Positions 13,430-22,257 of a DNA stretch of 64,000 nucleotides are shown in pieces. Made by a program: the position numbers and the translations under genes. The DNA lies in the NCBI RefSeq assembly GCF_000941055.1, contig NZ_CP007202.1, positions 1-64,000 on the forward strand, read 5' to 3'. How positions within the stretch are numbered: the first letter of the stretch is position 1; every line of letters starts with the position of its first letter. The stretch is from Siansivirga zeaxanthinifaciens CC-SAMT-1 (GTDB lineage Bacteria; Bacteroidota; Bacteroidia; Flavobacteriales; Flavobacteriaceae). Below the pieces are notes generated by a model, which saw only the letters and a list, made by a program, of their open reading frames with translations, did not search any database and was not told where the DNA came from.

Positions 13430-15034
13430 ATGAACACACTTGAAAAATTTAAACAATTTGCTCCAAAGCAGCATTTACTGGGTCACAGTAAAAATGCTAT
13501 AATTTATACCCGTGTATCCACAAAGGAGCAAGCGGACACCAATACATCGCTTGAAACCCAGAAAAAGTATTGTGAGCACTATGCCAAGTCCAATGGGTAT
13601 AACATCGTAGGGTATTTTGGTGGGACTTACGAATCTGCCAAGAGCGATGAACGTAAAGAGTTCAAGAGGATGCTCAAGCATGTCAGGCAGAGTGGTTCGG
13701 TAGGCTATATCATTGTGTACTCCTACGACAGGTTCTCCAGAACTGGCAGCAGCGCCGCTCATATATCGCAGGAGCTATTTGAAAGGGGCATACAGGTAAA
13801 GGCGGTCACACAGGAAGTGGATACGACTTCCGCGGCGGGAAAGTTCCAGCAAAACATGTTCTTTATGTTCAGTCAATTCGACAACGAACTGAGAAGGGAT
13901 AAAACCATTACGGCTATGACCGATCTTTTACGTAAAGGGTACTGGTTATGGAGCCCGCCAATAGGCTATGTCAATAAAAAGAAATACCATAAGGCTGTAG
14001 ACTGGGAAATCGTGCCTTCCAAGAAAGGAAAACTGCTTAAAAAAGCGTTCGCATGGAAGACAAAAGGTATATATACCAATGTGGAGATCATTGATAAGCT
14101 CAAAGGTTTGGGAATGGCAATCAACGAGCGTAGGCTCAGTGAGGTATTCAAAAATCCGTTCTACTGCGGTGTACTTATCAGTAAAATGGTTCCTGGTGAA
14201 ATTATTGAAGGTAGACATGAGCCTCTTGTCTCTAAAGAAAATTTTCTGAAAATCAATTCCGTAGAGACTCATCATCCTAAACACCATAAATCGGAAAATG
14301 ACAAGCTTCCGTTAAAGCAATTTATTTATTGTGAACGTTGTAAACTTCCCCTAACAGGTTATCTTGTTAAGAAAAAGGGGCTTTATTATTATAAATGTAG
14401 AACTAAGGGATGTTCGTGTAATAAATCAGCAAAGGCTTTACATAAATCCTTTGAGGATAATTTGAATCTATATCAAGTAGATCCAAAATACAATGCTATT
14501 ATCAAAGAGGTCATGGCTTACTCCTATGATAACATCACAAAGGAGATAAGACAGCAGAGTGTAGCTATTAAGAAAAAGATTACCGAACTAAACGATAAAA
14601 TAGAATCGGTAGAGGAACGCTTTGCGCTTGGTGAGATTGATTCCGATATATACAAAAAATTTAAGGATAAATATGATGGCCAAAGAGTGGAACTACAATC
14701 CAAAATGGAGAATCCAGCTATTAATAGTTCGAACCTTGAGAAGGCTATCGAAAAAGCACTTGAATTATCCGCTTCGCTCCAGTATATATGGGTAAATGGC
14801 GATCTGAAACAAAAACAAAGACTCCAAAATTTAGTGTTTCCTGGTGGTTTGGGTTATGATAAGTCAAATGATAGAGTTCGAACCCCAAAGGTAAACGCTA
14901 TTTTTTCTGCAATACACTCATTATCAGGCAAAATAGAAAGAATAAAAAAAGGAGAACCGATTCCTGTGAATCAATTCTCCGATTTGGTGACCGCGAAGGG
15001 ATTCGAACCCCCAACCCTCAGAGCCGAAATCTGA
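13430..15034 (+). CDS. Large serine recombinase (integrase) at tRNA-Arg
   Basis: The protein has 534 residues from ATG 13430. The N-terminal resolvase domain contains IIYTRVSTKEQ with the catalytic serine (residue 30) and the arginine-rich YSYDRFSRTG. The Recombinase domain follows (GYWLWSPPIGYV), then a zinc-ribbon-like part (FIYCERCKLPLTGYLVKKKG with CxxC, then KCRTKGCSC) and a coiled coil (about 370-430). It would catalyse site-specific integration and excision. The last codons (DLVTAKGFEPPTLRAEI) are encoded by the 3' half of the tRNA-Arg gene on the opposite strand, so the frame crosses the attachment site. Such a GFEPxT tail is common in recombinases adjoining tRNA genes. This marks one end of an integrated element. 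Confidence 0.92.
   Translation: MNTLEKFKQFAPKQHLLGHSKNAIIYTRVSTKEQADTNTSLETQKKYCEHYAKSNGYNIVGYFGGTYESAKSDERKEFKRMLKHVRQSGSVGYIIVYSYDRFSRTGSSAAHISQELFERGIQVKAVTQEVDTTSAAGKFQQNMFFMFSQFDNELRRDKTITAMTDLLRKGYWLWSPPIGYVNKKKYHKAVDWEIVPSKKGKLLKKAFAWKTKGIYTNVEIIDKLKGLGMAINERRLSEVFKNPFYCGVLISKMVPGEIIEGRHEPLVSKENFLKINSVETHHPKHHKSENDKLPLKQFIYCERCKLPLTGYLVKKKGLYYYKCRTKGCSCNKSAKALHKSFEDNLNLYQVDPKYNAIIKEVMAYSYDNITKEIRQQSVAIKKKITELNDKIESVEERFALGEIDSDIYKKFKDKYDGQRVELQSKMENPAINSSNLEKAIEKALELSASLQYIWVNGDLKQKQRLQNLVFPGGLGYDKSNDRVRTPKVNAIFSAIHSLSGKIERIKKGEPIPVNQFSDLVTAKGFEPPTLRAEI
14944..14980 (-). terminator. Rho-independent terminator of tRNA-Arg, inside the recombinase frame
   Basis: On the minus strand GGAGAATTGATTC, a 4-base loop and GAATCGGTTCTCC form a stem interrupted by one two-base mismatch, followed by seven Ts. 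It lies 5 bases past the tRNA CCA end. It is also coding sequence (GEPIPVNQFSD) for the recombinase on the plus strand. Confidence 0.8.
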
Positions 15035-15061
15035 TATTCTATCCAATTGAACTACGCAGCC
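14985..15061 (-). tRNA. tRNA-Arg(UCG), with encoded CCA; integration site
   Basis: The minus strand from 15061 gives acceptor GGCTGCG, a D-arm, the anticodon arm TCAGA-TTTCGGC-TCTGA with anticodon TCG, the T-loop TTCGAAT, acceptor 3' strand CGCGGTC, discriminator A and CCA. The acceptor stem pairs with two G-T wobbles (2-71 and 4-69), and the T-stem also appears to use two. The recombinase frame and its terminator enter from the 3' side, so the 3' half is probably the attachment core. It lies about 30 bases after the yqeY-like gene and may be cotranscribed with it. Confidence 0.92.
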
Positions 15062-15092
15062 AAATTTCCGCGCAAGCAGAAATTATATTAAT

Positions 15093-15542
15093 TTAAGATA
15101 ATTTAGCCTTTACGATATTAGAAATGGTTTTACCATCTGCTTTTCCAGCAACTTGTTGGGTTACAACGCCCATAACTTTACCCATATCTTTCATGCCTTC
15201 TGCGCCGGTTTGAGCAATAACCGTTTCTACAATCTTTTCTACCTCTTCATCAGATAAAGCTTCAGGTAAAAACTGACTAATAACCTCAGCTTCTGCTAAT
15301 TCTGGAGCAGCTAAATCTTCACGACCTTGCTCTATATATATTGCCGCACTATCTTTTCGTTGTTTTACTAACTTTTGAAGCATTTTAAGCTCTTGTTCTT
15401 CACTTAATTCGCCTTGTGCACCTCCTTCTGTTTGTGCTAATAAAATAGCTGATTTTACGGCTCTTAAAGCTGTTAAAGCGGTGGTGTCTTTTGCTTTCAT
15501 CGCATCTTTTAAAGCAGACATGATATTTTGTTGTAAACTCAT
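15093..15542 (-). CDS. GatB/YqeY domain protein
   Basis: This 149-residue protein matches the free-standing YqeY family along its full length: MSLQQNIMSALKDAMKAKDT, then LTALRAVKSAILLAQTE, QKLVKQRKDSAAIYIEQGRE and the C-terminal VMGVVTQQVAGKADGKTISN. The fold is the same as the tRNA-binding tail of GatB amidotransferase, and the stand-alone protein may act in tRNA metabolism; its function is not settled. It comes after the dcw operon terminator, and tRNA-Arg lies just downstream on the same strand. The family call is firm. Confidence 0.92.
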   Translation of the reverse strand: MSLQQNIMSALKDAMKAKDTTALTALRAVKSAILLAQTEGGAQGELSEEQELKMLQKLVKQRKDSAAIYIEQGREDLAAPELAEAEVISQFLPEALSDEEVEKIVETVIAQTGAEGMKDMGKVMGVVTQQVAGKADGKTISNIVKAKLS

Positions 15543-15643
15543 AATGGTATTTTTATTAGAGGTGCGAAGATATAAAAAAGTAAGCAGTCTTCAATCTATA
15601 GTTTTAAGTTAAAATATATTAGATTCCTAGTTTTGCAGAAATT

Positions 15644-15678
15644 AAAAACCCGAAAAGCTGAGGGAAACTTTTCGGGTT
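15644..15678 (-). terminator. Rho-independent terminator after ftsZ
   Basis: On the minus strand AACCCGAAAAG, a 10-base loop and CTTTTCGGGTT form a perfect 11-bp stem followed by TTTAATTTC. It lies 27 bases past the ftsZ stop and closes the division and cell-wall operon. Confidence 0.85.
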
Positions 15679-15704
15679 CATAACTAAGTTAGGTAAGTAT
15701 ATTT

Positions 15705-17690
15705 TTAATCGACGTTATCGTGTAAAAACGAATTATTACTTCTTAATTTAATATCATCGTTATCATCTAAACCAATACTGGTTCTAGACATATTTGTTTC
15801 AGAAGAATGTCTTGCTTCATCTAAATGCACCCCCTGACGCTTGTAAGCTGGTACTTTTTCGATATCGTCAATTTTTGCATTATTGAATTTATAGTTGAAG
15901 TCTTTCATTTTACGTCTGCGTTCTTCAGCACGTTCTTTAAGCATTAAAGAAATTGGTGAATTCATAGGATCAATCTCTTCAATAACCTCTTCTTTGGCTT
16001 CTTCTTTTATAACTTTCTTTTCAAAAACTATATCTTCTTCAATTTCAAATCCAAATTCTTTTAACTCTTGTTTCTTTTGTTTTGTGGCTGTATTATCATC
16101 TTCAGCTTCAAAATAATCTTCTAGAGCGTATCTAATATCTCCAGATTCGTTTGTTTCGGTAACAGGAATTAATTCAACATAATCATTCACAGAAATATTT
16201 TTGATATCCTCATCTAAATGATGATACGTCTTTTCTTCCGCTTTCTTTTCAACTTCTGGTTCTTTAACTTCTTCTTTTTTAGAAGTAGGCAAAGGCATAT
16301 CAAACGTTAATGTGATTTGTTGCTCTTCTTCAACCTCAACCTTTTCAATTTTAGACATGGTTGTTACTGGCTTAATTACAAAATCGTCCTGCTCCTGAAA
16401 ATTATATTTAACCTCTTCGTAAGACACATTTATATTTTTAATGGCCTGTGTGGTTGGAATTAAATTTGAAGCATTTGTTTCCTGTTGGGCTTCTTCTTCT
16501 TTATTGTTTTTTTTCTGAAAAACCGAAGGTGCTTCTTCTTCTACATCAAAATCTAAAGTATGACGTACAACTTTTTCTTTTTCTTCTTTTAATTCTATTA
16601 CTGGTGCAATAATTACAGGCTCTTTTTCTTTGTTTGAAGCTTCTATAGCATCACTAAGCGTATGAACTACTTTTTTAGTTTCGGTATTAGAAATTTCATC
16701 TTGTTGTTCGATATTAAAACCAGTTGCAATAATTGTTACTGCGATTGATTCTTCCAGACTTTCATCTTCACCAACACCCATAATAATGTTTGCTCCATGT
16801 CCGGCTTCACTTTGAATATGATCATTAATTTCTCCAATCTCATCAATCGTAATTTCATGAGAACCAGACACAATTAATAACAATACATTTTTAGCTCCTG
16901 TAATTTTATTATCATTTAACAAAGGAGAATCTAATGCTTTTGTAATGGCTTCTTTGGCTCTATTTTGACCCGATGCTAAGGCAGACCCCATAATAGCTGT
17001 ACCGCTATTACTTAATACTGTTTTGGCATCACGTAAATCGATGTTTTGTGTATAATGGTGTGTAATTACTTCGGCTATACCACGAGCAGCTGTAGATAGC
17101 ACTTCATCGGCTTTAGAGAATCCTGCTTTAAAGCCAAGATTTCCATAAACTTCACGAAGTTTGTTATTATTAATTACAATTAAAGAATCTACCACATCTC
17201 TTAGGTTTTCTATACCTCGTTGTGCTTGTTCAATTCGCATTTTACCTTCAAACTGAAAAGGCATTGTTACAATACCAACCGTTAAAATGTCTAAATCTTT
17301 AGCCATTTTAGCAATAATAGGTGCCGCTCCAGTTCCGGTACCACCACCCATTCCTGCAGTAATAAAAACCATTTTTGTGTTAGAATCTAACATGGTTGAA
17401 ATGTCTTCGAAACTTTCAACCGCAGATTGCTCTCCTACTTCTGGATTTGCCCCAGCCCCTAAGCCTTCTGTTAGGTTTAATCCTAACTGAATTTTATTAG
17501 GCACTCCACTATTTTGAAGGGCTTGTGCATCTGTATTACAGATATAAAAATCGACTCCTTTTATACCTTGTTGGAACATGTGGTTTATAGCATTGCTACC
17601 ACCACCGCCAACACCAATAACTTTAATAACATTTGATTGGTTTTTTGGTAAATCAAATGCGATACTTGCGAATTCTTTTTTGCTGCTCAT
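15705..17690 (-). CDS. ftsZ: Cell division protein FtsZ, long-tailed
   Basis: This is the tubulin-like GTPase that forms the cytoplasmic Z-ring at mid-cell. Residues 10-340 contain the GTP-binding core, with VIGVGGGGSNAINHM, the signature GGGTGTG at 115-121 and the T7 region NxxD-like NDKITGAK. The protein is 661 residues against about 380 in most bacteria. Residues 350-610 form an acidic, low-complexity linker, as in flavobacterial FtsZ. A C-terminal conserved peptide-like motif, VPAYKRQGVHL, is at about 613-623, followed by another 38 residues. In most bacteria that motif, which binds FtsA, is at the very end. It is the last gene of the dcw operon. Confidence 0.97.
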   Translation of the reverse strand: MSSKKEFASIAFDLPKNQSNVIKVIGVGGGGSNAINHMFQQGIKGVDFYICNTDAQALQNSGVPNKIQLGLNLTEGLGAGANPEVGEQSAVESFEDISTMLDSNTKMVFITAGMGGGTGTGAAPIIAKMAKDLDILTVGIVTMPFQFEGKMRIEQAQRGIENLRDVVDSLIVINNNKLREVYGNLGFKAGFSKADEVLSTAARGIAEVITHHYTQNIDLRDAKTVLSNSGTAIMGSALASGQNRAKEAITKALDSPLLNDNKITGAKNVLLLIVSGSHEITIDEIGEINDHIQSEAGHGANIIMGVGEDESLEESIAVTIIATGFNIEQQDEISNTETKKVVHTLSDAIEASNKEKEPVIIAPVIELKEEKEKVVRHTLDFDVEEEAPSVFQKKNNKEEEAQQETNASNLIPTTQAIKNINVSYEEVKYNFQEQDDFVIKPVTTMSKIEKVEVEEEQQITLTFDMPLPTSKKEEVKEPEVEKKAEEKTYHHLDEDIKNISVNDYVELIPVTETNESGDIRYALEDYFEAEDDNTATKQKKQELKEFGFEIEEDIVFEKKVIKEEAKEEVIEEIDPMNSPISLMLKERAEERRRKMKDFNYKFNNAKIDDIEKVPAYKRQGVHLDEARHSSETNMSRTSIGLDDNDDIKLRSNNSFLHDNVD

Positions 17691-17744
17691 AAATTCTGTT
17701 TTACTGGTATTACTAATTTTTTATTTTAATTCAATGGTTTTTAT

Positions 17745-19070
17745 CTACTCTGCGTTATCTAAAAAATCTTTGACACGCTCTGTTAATTTGTCTAAAAACG
17801 TACGACGAGGTTCGGGCGCTTTATGTATAATTTCTGGTTCTTCTTTAATTTCAGTATCATCAACCGGTGTTTCAGGCTCTACCGTTTGTTGTTGTTCTAC
17901 CTTTTTGCGTTCGTTACGTTTTAATCCGTCTAAAACTAAACCAACGGCTGTTGCATAAAGCGGGCTCGTAATATCATCGTCACTATCGCCTGCCAAATGC
18001 TCGTTTGGATAACCTATTCTGGTATCCATGCCTGTTATGTATTCAACTAATTGTTTTAGGTGCTTTAACTGACTACCGCCACCTGTTAAAACAATACCGC
18101 CAATTAATTTTTTCTTTTGCTCTTCGTGACCGTAATTTTTAATTTCTACATATACCTGCTCGATAATTTCTACAACACGAGCATGTATAATTTTAGAAAG
18201 GTTTTTAAGCGTTATTTCTTTAGGTTCTCTACCTCGTAAGCCTGGTATTGAAACAATTTCGTTGTCTTTATTTTCTCCTGGCCATGCCGAACCAAACTTA
18301 ATTTTTAATAATTCTGCTTGTTTTTCAATTATAGAACAACCTTCTTTAATATCTTCGGTTATAACATTACCACCAAAAGGAATTACGGCGGTATGACGGA
18401 TGATGCCATCTCTAAAAATGGCCAAATCTGTGGTACCACCTCCTATATCAATTAATGCAACACCGGCTTCTTTTTCTTCCTGACTTAAAACGGCATTGGC
18501 CGATGCTAAAGGCTCTAGAGTGATGCCTTCTAAATTTAAACCCGAACTTTGTACGCATCTACCAATATTTCTAATAGAAGATACTTGCCCAACAACCACA
18601 TGAAAATTAGCCTCTAATCGACCGCCATACATTCCAATGGGTTCTTTAATTTCGGCTTGTCCATCTACTTTATATTCTTGTGGCAGTACATGTATAATTT
18701 CCTCTCCAGGAAGCATTACTAATTTATGTACCTGATTTATTAAGCGATCGATGTCGTCTTCGTCTATTACCGTATCGGAGTTTGACCTTGTAATGTAATC
18801 ACTGTGTTGTAAGCTTCTTATGTGTTGTCCTGCAATACCAACAGTAACATCTTCAATTTTAATGTCGGATGCAGCTTCAGCTTCTTGAATGGCTTGTTGA
18901 ATCGATTGAATGGTTTGTGTAATGTTATTTACCACCCCACGGTGCACCCCTAAACTTTTAGATTTACCAATACCTAAAATTTCAACTTTGCCGTATTCGT
19001 TTTTACGACCAATCATTGCCACAATTTTTGTGGTTCCTATGTCTAATCCTACTGCTAAATTATGCTCCAT
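17745..19070 (-). CDS. ftsA: Cell division protein FtsA
   Basis: This actin-like protein anchors FtsZ to the membrane. Its 441 residues start EHNLAVGLDIGTTKIVAMIG (phosphate 1 motif) and contain ALIDIGGGTTDLAIF (phosphate 2) and GIVLTGGGSQLKHLKQLVEY (adenosine motif). The 1C domain follows the first motif. The C-terminal end LDKLTERVKDFLDNAE is an amphipathic helix of the membrane-targeting type. A charged linker (about 385-425) with many Glu and Pro residues precedes it. It lies between ftsQ (4-base gap) and ftsZ (54-base gap) in the operon. Confidence 0.96.
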   Translation of the reverse strand: MEHNLAVGLDIGTTKIVAMIGRKNEYGKVEILGIGKSKSLGVHRGVVNNITQTIQSIQQAIQEAEAASDIKIEDVTVGIAGQHIRSLQHSDYITRSNSDTVIDEDDIDRLINQVHKLVMLPGEEIIHVLPQEYKVDGQAEIKEPIGMYGGRLEANFHVVVGQVSSIRNIGRCVQSSGLNLEGITLEPLASANAVLSQEEKEAGVALIDIGGGTTDLAIFRDGIIRHTAVIPFGGNVITEDIKEGCSIIEKQAELLKIKFGSAWPGENKDNEIVSIPGLRGREPKEITLKNLSKIIHARVVEIIEQVYVEIKNYGHEEQKKKLIGGIVLTGGGSQLKHLKQLVEYITGMDTRIGYPNEHLAGDSDDDITSPLYATAVGLVLDGLKRNERKKVEQQQTVEPETPVDDTEIKEEPEIIHKAPEPRRTFLDKLTERVKDFLDNAE

Positions 19071-19073
19071 TGC

Positions 19074-19793
19074 TTATATTTTGGTACACACTACTTGGTT
19101 GTCAAACTGTAAATTAACTTTACTGTAATTATCCAGCGTTTTGTCTTTTAATTTTTTTTGATAAAACGCTTTTAGGTTATTTATTTTTTTGTCTAAAAAT
19201 TCTACATCTCCTAATTGCACTAAAAAATGACATTGTCTTAATTTTAAATAAATAACATGATCCATACCCTGATAAATCTCTATTACATGTTTTTTTAAAA
19301 ACGCATCATTTTTAATTTTTTTTGCAACTATGTAGATACTTTTTAAATTATTTTTTTCAACATAACCAGTAACTAAAGGCACTCTTGCAGAATAATTGGT
19401 AGATAACGGCATATAAAAACCATCTTCATCAATGTAATATGATGCATTTGTACTTACTCTCGCAATAGGCTTTTTTTGTTCAACTTCGGCATTAAGTGTT
19501 CCATTTACAGACAAATACACTTCTGCTGATTTTATCATGGGGTTAGAATTTAGGGCGTTTTCTAACTCATTCAAATCTAAAGTTTCTTTAGCAACATTTT
19601 CAACACCTCCAAAACTTTGTATTAACAATTTACTAACATTCTCGCTAGTTATAAACAGATTATTATCCCCAAGAAAATTAACATTGGGCTTGGATACTTT
19701 TCGAGCACTATTTTTCTTAGATGCAAAAGCATATAAGAACACCACAAGTGCCAATAAAAAAAACATCTTTATATACGACCAGTTAATTCGCAA
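19074..19793 (-). CDS. ftsQ: Cell division protein FtsQ
   Basis: FtsQ is a bitopic divisome protein linking the cytoplasmic and periplasmic division complexes. The 239-residue frame starts with TTG at 19793, overlapping the murC stop by 11 bases, and gives a short N-terminus, one membrane segment (about 8-25, IKMFFLLALVVFLYAFA) and a periplasmic part with the POTRA-type region (LNSNPMIKSAEVYLSVNGTL). An ATG nine codons further in is the alternative start. The sequence is divergent, as usual for Bacteroidota FtsQ; its position between murC and ftsA supports the name. Confidence 0.85.
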   Translation of the reverse strand: MRINWSYIKMFFLLALVVFLYAFASKKNSARKVSKPNVNFLGDNNLFITSENVSKLLIQSFGGVENVAKETLDLNELENALNSNPMIKSAEVYLSVNGTLNAEVEQKKPIARVSTNASYYIDEDGFYMPLSTNYSARVPLVTGYVEKNNLKSIYIVAKKIKNDAFLKKHVIEIYQGMDHVIYLKLRQCHFLVQLGDVEFLDKKINNLKAFYQKKLKDKTLDNYSKVNLQFDNQVVCTKI

Positions 19794-21135
19794 CGCTAAA
19801 TTCTTTTTTAATATGTTTAACTTCTTCTCCTATATCTCCTGCCCCAATAGTTAAAACTATTCGAGCATCACTTTCGCGTATTTTTTGTATCAAATCGGTT
19901 TTTAAAACCAACTGTTTATTGGCGTTTTCTATTTTATCTAACAGCCATTGCGAGGTAACACCTTCTATTGGTAACTCTCTCGCTGGATAAATATCTAAAA
20001 GTAAAACGGCATCAAACTGCGATAAGCTTTTAGCAAAATCATCTACAAAATCTCGAGTTCTACTGAATAAATGCGGCTGAAAAATAGCCAACACTTTCTT
20101 GCCAGGATACATTTCCCGAACCGCCTGATGCACGGCATTAATTTCTTCTGGATGATGTGCATAATCATCGATAAACACAAAATCTTCCGTTTTAATCTGA
20201 TAAGTAAAACGGCGCTTAACACCTTTGTAAGATGCTAAAGCTTTGGCGAGCTGCTGGTAAGGGCAACCATATTCTACAGCCATCGCCAAGGCTATTAAAG
20301 CATTCGACAAATTATGTCTGCCAGGTAGGTTAAATTGTAACTTTTCTAAAACTGTTGAAGGTGTTTTTACATCAAAAATGTAAGCACCATTTTCTATTTT
20401 TATATTTTGAACAGAATAATCTGAATCGTCTTCAATGCCAAAAGTAATTCCAGAAAGCGGCAAACCGTTTTTCACGAAAAGCTTACCTTCGGGCTTTACT
20501 TTCTTCGAAAAATCTTCGAAAGATTGAATTAAAGCGGAAGCATCGCCGTAAATATCCAAATGATCGGCATCCATAGAGGTGATACATGCGAGGTTTGGCG
20601 ACAAGGTTAGAAATGATCTGTCAAACTCATCGGCTTCGACCACAGAAACTTCTGTGCCGTTTAAAATTAAATTGGAATTATAATTTTCACTTATACCTCC
20701 TAAAAATGCGGTTACAGGCATATTGCAAGCATTAAGTAAATGCCCTAAAATACTCGTCGTTGTGGTTTTACCATGGGTACCAGCTACTGCTAAACAAAAT
20801 GTGTTTTCTGTAATAAAACCTAAAACTTTAGAACGCTTTAAAACATTAAAATTATTATCAATAAAATAATTTAATTCCGAATGATGTTTAGGAATTGCCG
20901 GCGTATAAACTACCAAGGTGGTTTCTTTATTTAAAAAGGCTTCTTCAATATTATTAATTGAATCTTCAAAATGAACTTTAACACCCAACGCCTCTAAGCC
21001 TTCTGTAATATCGGTTGGTGTTTTATCGTAACCCGCCACAGTTTTACCTTTAGCTACAAAATATCGTGCTAAAGCGCTCATGCCTATACCGCCAATACCT
21101 ACAAAATAAACGCTATGTATTTTATTAATATCCAT
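19783..21135 (-). CDS. murC: UDP-N-acetylmuramate--L-alanine ligase MurC
   Basis: MurC adds L-alanine to UDP-MurNAc in the cytoplasm, using ATP, the first amino acid step of peptidoglycan precursor synthesis. The 450 residues show the family order: a Rossmann-like N-terminal domain (HSVYFVGIGGIGMSALARYF), the ATP loop AGTHGKTTTT at about 118-126, VVEADEFDRSFL and the C-terminal DDYAHHPEEI motif. The start ATG shares a base with the murG stop (TAATG), and the end overlaps ftsQ by 11 bases, both pointing to coupled translation. Confidence 0.97.
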   Translation of the reverse strand: MDINKIHSVYFVGIGGIGMSALARYFVAKGKTVAGYDKTPTDITEGLEALGVKVHFEDSINNIEEAFLNKETTLVVYTPAIPKHHSELNYFIDNNFNVLKRSKVLGFITENTFCLAVAGTHGKTTTTSILGHLLNACNMPVTAFLGGISENYNSNLILNGTEVSVVEADEFDRSFLTLSPNLACITSMDADHLDIYGDASALIQSFEDFSKKVKPEGKLFVKNGLPLSGITFGIEDDSDYSVQNIKIENGAYIFDVKTPSTVLEKLQFNLPGRHNLSNALIALAMAVEYGCPYQQLAKALASYKGVKRRFTYQIKTEDFVFIDDYAHHPEEINAVHQAVREMYPGKKVLAIFQPHLFSRTRDFVDDFAKSLSQFDAVLLLDIYPARELPIEGVTSQWLLDKIENANKQLVLKTDLIQKIRESDARIVLTIGAGDIGEEVKHIKKEFSVAN

Positions 21136-22241
21136 TAATTTGATTTAAGAAGTTTTTCAACCTCATCTACTATATCATTTGTTGCATTTACCAGTGCCAA
21201 TTTTTTAATATTAGCACCTAATTCTTTTTGTTTATCGGGTGATGCTATTAATTTTGAAAACACATTTTCAAAATCGACATCTAATTCATTTTCATTAATA
21301 ATTAAAGCTGCATTTTTATCTACAACTGCCATGGCATTTTTGGTTTGATGATCCTCGGCTACATTTGGCGATGGTATAAAAATCACGGGCTTTCCAACAA
21401 TACATAATTCTGAAACCGAACTGGCTCCGGCGCGCGATATAACAATATCGGCAGCCGCATAAGCTAAGTCCATATTATTTAAAAACTCATGAACCTGTAC
21501 GTTATTGGTGTTATTATAAATTTTATATTGTTGATAATACAACTTACCACACTGCCAAATAACCTGAACATTTTGAGTATCTAAAAAGTCTAATTCCTTT
21601 TCTATAAGCTCATTTACCCGACGTGCACCCAAGCTACCACCTAAAACGAGAAGGGTATATTTTCCATGTTTTAAATTGAAAAAGTTTTTAGCCTCCACCG
21701 TTTTATTATCCACTTCAAGCAAACCTTTTCTAACTGGATTTCCTGTTTTTATTATTTTATCTTTCGGAAAAAAGCGCTCTAAACCATCGTAAGCCACACA
21801 AATTTTCTGAACCTTTTTCGATAATAATTTGTTAGTAATTCCTGGATACGAATTTTGTTCCTGGATTAAACTAGGCACCTTACCTAAAGCTGCGGCATAC
21901 AACAACGGGCCACTTGCATAACCACCGGTACCAATAACAACATCTGGGTTAAAGGATTTTACAATGTTTCTAGCAGTCCACAAACTGCTTAATAACTTAA
22001 AAGGAAACATAAGGTTTTTAGCTGTTAACTTACGTTGTAAACCAGCGATCCAAAGGCCTTTAATGGCATATCCTGCTTGTGGCACTTTTTCCATTTCCAT
22101 TCTATCGTTAGCTCCAACAAATAAAAATTCGGCATCTGGAAAACGCGATTTCAACTCGTTCGCTATGGCAATTGCCGGATAAATATGTCCGCCAGTGCCA
22201 CCGCCAGAAAGTATTATTTTATATGTTTTATTGTTTTTCAT
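21135..22241 (-). CDS. murG: UDP-GlcNAc transferase MurG
   Basis: MurG transfers GlcNAc from UDP-GlcNAc to lipid I at the inner face of the membrane, giving lipid II. Its 368 residues contain the N-terminal glycine loop [18 protein letters not shown], the G-loop [15 protein letters not shown] and the donor-site region [20 protein letters not shown]. Length and motif order are normal for the GT28 family. It follows ftsW with a 16-base gap and touches murC in a TAATG overlap. Confidence 0.97.
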   Translation of the reverse strand: MKNNKTYKIILSGGGTGGHIYPAIAIANELKSRFPDAEFLFVGANDRMEMEKVPQAGYAIKGLWIAGLQRKLTAKNLMFPFKLLSSLWTARNIVKSFNPDVVIGTGGYASGPLLYAAALGKVPSLIQEQNSYPGITNKLLSKKVQKICVAYDGLERFFPKDKIIKTGNPVRKGLLEVDNKTVEAKNFFNLKHGKYTLLVLGGSLGARRVNELIEKELDFLDTQNVQVIWQCGKLYYQQYKIYNNTNNVQVHEFLNNMDLAYAAADIVISRAGASSVSELCIVGKPVIFIPSPNVAEDHQTKNAMAVVDKNAALIINENELDVDFENVFSKLIASPDKQKELGANIKKLALVNATNDIVDEVEKLLKSN

Positions 22242-22257
22242 TAACTTTTTAAGCTTT

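Noticed and set aside
1-14984. Second copy of the tRNA-Arg 3' half marking the other end of the element
   Set aside because: I looked for the GGGATTCGAACC core to the left and did not find it, so the other end is probably outside the window.
15705-15900. Second terminator or frameshift within the long FtsZ tail
   Set aside because: The frame is continuous to the stop at 15705 and long tails are normal for FtsZ in this group, so no disruption is supported.
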